From contig NC_134286.1 in assembly GCF_949628215.1 (NCBI RefSeq), positions 2,666,001 through 2,730,000 of the forward strand: DNA of 64,000 nt, in the 5' to 3' direction. The translations under genes and the position numbers were made by a program. Origin of the DNA: Phalacrocorax aristotelis (lineage: Eukaryota > Chordata > Aves > Suliformes > Phalacrocoracidae). Below the pieces are notes generated by a model. The model had not been told where the DNA came from. It ran no database searches and was given only the letters and a program-made list of their open reading frames with translations. This document shows, in pieces, positions 59,612-64,000 of this stretch. Position 1 is the stretch's first letter, and each line of letters opens with the position of its first letter.

Positions 59612-62034
59612 GGTCAAAAACCCAAAGAAAGATCTCTGTGCACGGAGGGATCTGTGTTTGGGGAGGTGACTGATGGTCCCCACAGGCGCTGTACATCAGC
59701 CAGTGCAGTGATGTGCTCACAGGGGTACTGGCGTACCAAGAGCATCACGGTTTAAAAATCCAGGTAATATATGGTAACTGTTCATATTGAATATACATCT
59801 TTGTCTGAACCGCATGGTGCGGGGTGGGAGATGTTCAGGCATCTGGTGCAGCCAAGGCTTTTGGGTTTTGCACTTTAGCCACTAATATCAGTCACTGGCC
59901 AGATGTGAAGCTTTCTGTAGGAATGCCGCTTACCTGCCTATTGAAAAGTCGTGTGGCGCAGGGTTTAGTAAATCCAGGTTACCAAGGACCATGGTGTGGA
60001 CTACACAGAGACCCTTATTTCTTCCGCTTGAATTTAGAAACAGACCATTTTCGAGTTGTGTAATGTACAGTGGTTCTTTTCCACACAACAATTAATAACC
60101 TGACTGTCAGTGTAAGTCAGCATGTTGGGCACAGTGCTTATAAGCAAAGAGCAAAGATGAGCGCACATGGAGTCTTTGGTTATTTGAACCATACCACAAC
60201 AGTAAATTAACTCCTTTATATCAGAGTTCACAGTTTTAACCACATAGCTCCTTCCTCCAGGATGAACTCTGCGTGTGTTTCCAGCTGAGGATCCAGAGGT
60301 AACTAGGGAACACCTTTCCTTAAGAAAAGCAAAACACGTGAGAGAAATGCATGTTTCTTGTAGCACAGTGAGTTAATACATATTTGTGATAAAACCTTGG
60401 AATACTGCTTTGTATTACTTCTGTGCTTCTGGTCTTTTACCAGGCAGCGGCTGCTGTGGAGAAGAGCGTTGGCATCCTGACTTCTGCATAACTCTGATTT
60501 GGCAGTAGTGACTCTTTTTAAGCGCTTTACGGAATTAGTAAAGGCATTTAAAGCAGAGAGTAGAAGGATGTTTAATTTGTTTTTTTGTGAGGAAACAGCC
60601 TGACTAAAGTCATGTTGCATCTGATCTGCGCAGCCATCCAGAACCCGCTTGTGAGTGTTGTGCATCTGGCTGGTAGGTTTGTGGCTGAGCTGGACTCTTG
60701 GTCAAAAGAAGTAGGGTGCTGCCAACATGGTAGACGAGCCTTGGCAGGCGGGGAAATGCTAAATGAGTGACTGAAAAAAATATTGGGGAGTGGCCAGCAG
60801 GGAGAAAAGTTAAAGGAGAATGTACAACGTCACCCTTCTTTTTCTTGCAGCCAAAAAAGAAATAGATTTCCTTCTGAATTTGGTGGCTTCAGTAGGAAAA
60901 GAGGTGGGTTTTCAGCTGACAGAGAACCATTTTCATGTACTGGAACAATATCTGGACTTTATTAAATGGTACTTTCACACGTTGTCTTCAGGTGTTGCCA
61001 GTGCTAAGATGTTCTCTGTTAGCAACCTGGTAGCACCACAGTAGTCCTTAACAAGCAGGTATAAAAAGATGAATGGATTCACCCCCCCCTCACTCCCCCA
61101 GCGCTTGGATATTATTTGTTAAGAGCTGAATCTGACTTAAGCTGTGATAATACGTTGATCCTTAAGGTGCCTTCATGGAAAGTAAACTTAAAACACATTA
61201 AAAAGTAATCAAGCCTTCATTAGGCAGTGCCACGACTGCTGTTTGCCAGTAGCTGAGAAGATATAAATAAGGAAATGTTACTTGTCCTCATACTTGTCTA
61301 ATGGGTAGAGGAATCTGCTTTCAGCCACTGCTGGAGGAAAGTGGCTAAACAGACACTTGATGTGATGCTGCAAGTCAGTTTTGACCCATTTATGGCCTTT
61401 TAGTATCTTTCTTATCAGAATTTGACTGTAATAGAGCTTTGGTAGATTTGGCTGTATTGCACGTCTGGTACAAAACTAGCGACATTCAGAAATCCTGCTG
61501 CAACATGAAACTTGAATCCTGTGTACCTTTAAATGAGAGAATTGATGTCATTTGAGTCCGAATATTTTTGACTCTTGGTACCATGCGACACTAACAAAGG
61601 TGAACTTCTTATAGATTTTCTTCTGTTAACTGCTCATGCAATTATGCACATAACATGATTAACAGGTTGCTCAGTGCACTCCAGCCTTGAGTGTTGCTTG
61701 CAGACGCCTACTTGTGTAGGTGCCAAGTGACATATACCTCAAATCACCACGTACTGTAACTGTAAAGAGCCTTTGGAATCCTGTTTCTGAGCAGCTGCTT
61801 TCCAACACCATTCAACTTGTGTTGCGCGCTGTTTGCAGCGCTGTATTTACACCTCCGCCTGAAGGGGTGTGACGCTGCGTACTCACCTGGATCTCCCCTG
61901 GCTAAGAAAGCCCTCTTGGGAAGGGACGCGGTCCCGCGTGCATCCATGGGTGACAGAAACCAGGCATTAGTGGTATTTACACCATTACCTTCCCTAAATG
62001 TGTATGATACTTTCCGTGGCACAAGCACCCTTGC

Positions 62035-62111
62035 CGTGTGCGTACGCAGGGTGTGCTGTCCCACCGTTCTGGCACGTACGCATGTGCACAGCGCATGCAC
62101 ACGCGTACGTA
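62035..62111. repeat. Alternating purine-pyrimidine cluster (Z-DNA-prone)
   Basis: Three uninterrupted alternating R-Y runs lie within 77 bp: 62035-62048 (14 nt), 62072-62090 (19 nt) and 62091-62111 (21 nt). They are rich in CGTACG, GCATGC and CACACGCG, the steps that favour Z-DNA. It is not a simple (CA)n microsatellite. Confidence 0.85.
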
Positions 62112-63509
62112 GTGCAAAGGCACCATCCAGCTGGGTGCTGAGAGCTGAGCAGGACGAGGAAGGAGCAGGCAGCTCAGCAGCTTTTCAGAAACAGGGAGCC
62201 TGCGTGGGTAACTTCAACTCTCAGTGCTGTTTCACAGCCTAAGTGAATGCATGAGATCCTGTATTTAGTGTTCTCCTGTGCTTCTGAACAGAATTAGGCT
62301 GAGATTAGTTTTCTAAATTAGTATCTTCCAAATGGTGATTATATGGCTTTATTCTCTCCTTTGGAGCAGTAGAGAAAAGGTTTCTTATTTTTTCGTAACT
62401 AATTCCTTAAACTTCAATATCAAGTCAGCAACATAGCAGTTAGGAGCCTGCTCAGCAGGCTGCTTTACTGGGCTGTACCAAGCAGAGGAGCCAGGCCTGC
62501 ATTACTGGCTGAACTTTCCAAAGCAGGGTAATGGGACTAAAAGCCAAACTCCCCCTGGGGATTTTATTCTCTTTGCAGTCTGTGTCAAAGGGTAAATAAA
62601 AGTGAGTGGGAGTTGGGTCCATAAGGGCCTTGGGCTCCACTGAGAATCCTGATCCCCAGGACTTCAGTGCATGGAGGTGACATTAAATTTCATGTTTGGT
62701 TCTTCTGGTAGGAGAAAACTTGTTGAACGCACTAGGATCTTTTGACTTGGGGTTTGTTGGTGTGGGATTTAACAAATTTTTAGGGCTTGGGTTATTGAAT
62801 GAGTGCACTTATGGTGGCATTATAATCCGTAAAAGATAAAGCTTTTATTTTTGTTCTCATGAATCAGCTTTTCCATTTATGTAACTTTCTATGGTTTCTG
62901 GAGCAAGTTCTGCTCTTGTTTTGGGAAGTACAGGCTTTGTCCTTTGTACTAGCCATATTCTTGGCTTGTGCTGCAAAATCTGATCTGTGGTGTGGTACCT
63001 TACGCCTGGATAATGCCCCACTGCAGGCAGACCATGTGCTTCCAGATGTGATGTAACCTTCAGGTTAGGTTGCAAAAACCTCTCTGTAGCCTGGATTTTT
63101 CCCCCAGCCTTGCTCTTGAGAGGTCCTTTTGCATCCTTTTGTGACCACCTTTTGGTGGTCCTTTTGTGTCCTTTCACCCCGCGACTTTTTCCTGCGTTTA
63201 TACAGTGTCTTCCAGAACCACACATGAGAAATGGGATCAGGTCTCCACTCTCACTGCGAGCTGGAGAGCCCCTTCCCTCTGCCCTGGGCCTCAGGCTGGC
63301 ACGTGGTGCTAATGCAGCCCAGGGGTGGTGGGCGCCCGGTGGTGAGAACCATGTCCAAATAAACAACTTCTAAGCTGTTGGGGGCAAACCGCATCAAGAG
63401 AGGGCTGCTGCAGCAGCTATGCAGGGTACATGTTGATATGCCATGGGCTTTCCCTGGAGGGAGAGAGTAGGTACATATGGAGCCCATCTGGACACTGCCT
63501 AATTGCTGC

Positions 63510-63533
63510 AAAAAAAAAAAAAAAAAAAAAAAA
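63510..63533. repeat. Poly(A) run, 24 A
   Basis: Uninterrupted A24 near the right edge of the window, in SH3BGRL intron 1. Confidence 0.95.
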
Positions 63534-64000
63534 GGCAGCACAAGTACAGCATGAGCTTTTCTAACCTCCTGTCTTTGATTTAGGTCGCATAAGCTCATGG
63601 TGGTTTTGCTGTATTTGTCTTCCATCTCATTCCGTACAGACCAGAAACCAAGCACTGGGAGAGAGAATTATGACATTATTACACATAATGCTCGACTTAA
63701 AATAGCTGAACAAAAAAGTGGTTTGAGTTCTGTAATGATAATCGCCCAGACCTAAAAATAGGTAGATGTTCTACCAGGCAGAAGGAAGTAAGAGTAAGAC
63801 GCGAATCCGTGGGAGACAGGTCAGAGACAGGCTGCAAAGCTCTGATCGGGCAGGCTGTTGCTGTAGGTGCCTGCAAGTTTACCACCTCTCGACCACCATT
63901 TACAGCCGGTGGTGGCCACCAGCACCACCAGACCTGGCACCTCTGAATTTTAAGCTAATATAAGGGGGAAGAAAAATCTGGCTTGTTCATAAAAATAAAA

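Larger units (their letters stand above)
44489..64000 (+). other. SH3BGRL: SH3BGRL intron 1 (incomplete, at least 19.5 kb)
   Basis: From the GTAAGG donor to the window edge I find no stretch continuing the protein (expected next residues of the IKKKQQDV type) behind an acceptor in phase 0. A long first intron is typical of this gene. Apart from the repeats listed separately, the intron looks like ordinary unique sequence with chance open frames. A segment at about 53880-53960 (CACTGGGAGTTTTGCCACGG and following) resembles an old interspersed amniote repeat. Confidence 0.75.

Noticed and set aside
60820-61044. Exon-like stretch after TTTCTTGCAG reading AAKKEIDFLLNLV, superficially like the KKKQQDVLGFLE start of SH3BGRL exon 2
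   Set aside because: Exon 1 ends in phase 0, and in that phase the stretch hits TAG at the fifth codon; the similarity does not continue.
1-64000. CRISPR arrays, bacterial operons, tRNA or rRNA genes
   Set aside because: No regularly spaced repeats with unique spacers, and no tRNA B-box or rRNA signature was noticed by eye; the window is avian nuclear DNA. A tRNAscan/Rfam run would be needed to exclude small RNAs.

Overview
The window is nuclear DNA of a bird. It has CR1 LINE copies ending in the avian ATTCTATG-type 3' tail, a solo LTR of a type I associate with birds outside the chicken group, CpG-island promoters, long introns and GT-AG splicing. No bacterial, organellar or complete viral genes are visible. 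Two protein-coding genes can be supported directly.

Gene 1 is on the minus strand, about 22.69-32.5 kb. It is a complete HMGN-family nucleosome-binding protein gene. Six coding exons (31549-31563, 30298-30327, 29735-29764, 28742-28792, 24599-24742, 23242-23289) join to 318 nt, giving 105 codons plus stop. All junctions are GT-AG and all fall in phase 0. The protein has the invariant MPKRK start, the RRSARLSA nucleosome-binding core and an HMGN1-like C-terminus, and it agrees closely with chicken HMG-14A as I remember it. Its promoter is probably the CpG island at 31.8-32.56 kb. A second CpG-rich, promoter-like block lies inside intron 1 (30.4-30.9 kb) and holds a 93-nt palindrome.

Gene 2 is on the plus strand, from about 44.2 kb to beyond the right edge. 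It is the first coding exon of SH3BGRL (44444-44488, 15 codons) in a CpG island, followed by at least 19.5 kb of intron 1. A (GGC)22 repeat sits 69 bp inside that intron, and a pure pyrimidine tract lies about 225 bp upstream of the ATG.

Layout: 1-22.69 kb is intergenic or gene-poor, with a possible 3' end of another gene at the extreme left, an 11-bp x 31 minisatellite at 5.35-5.69 kb, and CR1 copies at 5.86-6.31, 10.15-10.88 and 16.80-17.06 kb. 22.69-32.56 kb is the HMGN gene. 32.56-43.9 kb lies between the two divergently transcribed genes and holds a solo LTR (36379-36977) and an ancient CR1 ORF2 fragment (38.48-39.34 kb). 43.9-64 kb is the SH3BGRL promoter, exon 1 and intron 1, with another ancient CR1 3' end at 52.28-52.78 kb.

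An HMGN gene next to SH3BGRL, with no GET1/LCA5-type gene between, matches the human Xq21 order (BRWD3-HMGN5-SH3BGRL) rather than the chromosome 21 (HMGN1...SH3BGR) or chromosome 6 (HMGN3...SH3BGRL2) paralogous blocks. By position the HMGN gene is therefore the counterpart of mammalian HMGN5, although its protein is short and HMGN1-like. I found no clear new multi-gene system. The most unusual items are the intronic palindrome and promoter block, the phase-locked CpG minisatellite and the GGC repeat beside SH3BGRL exon 1.
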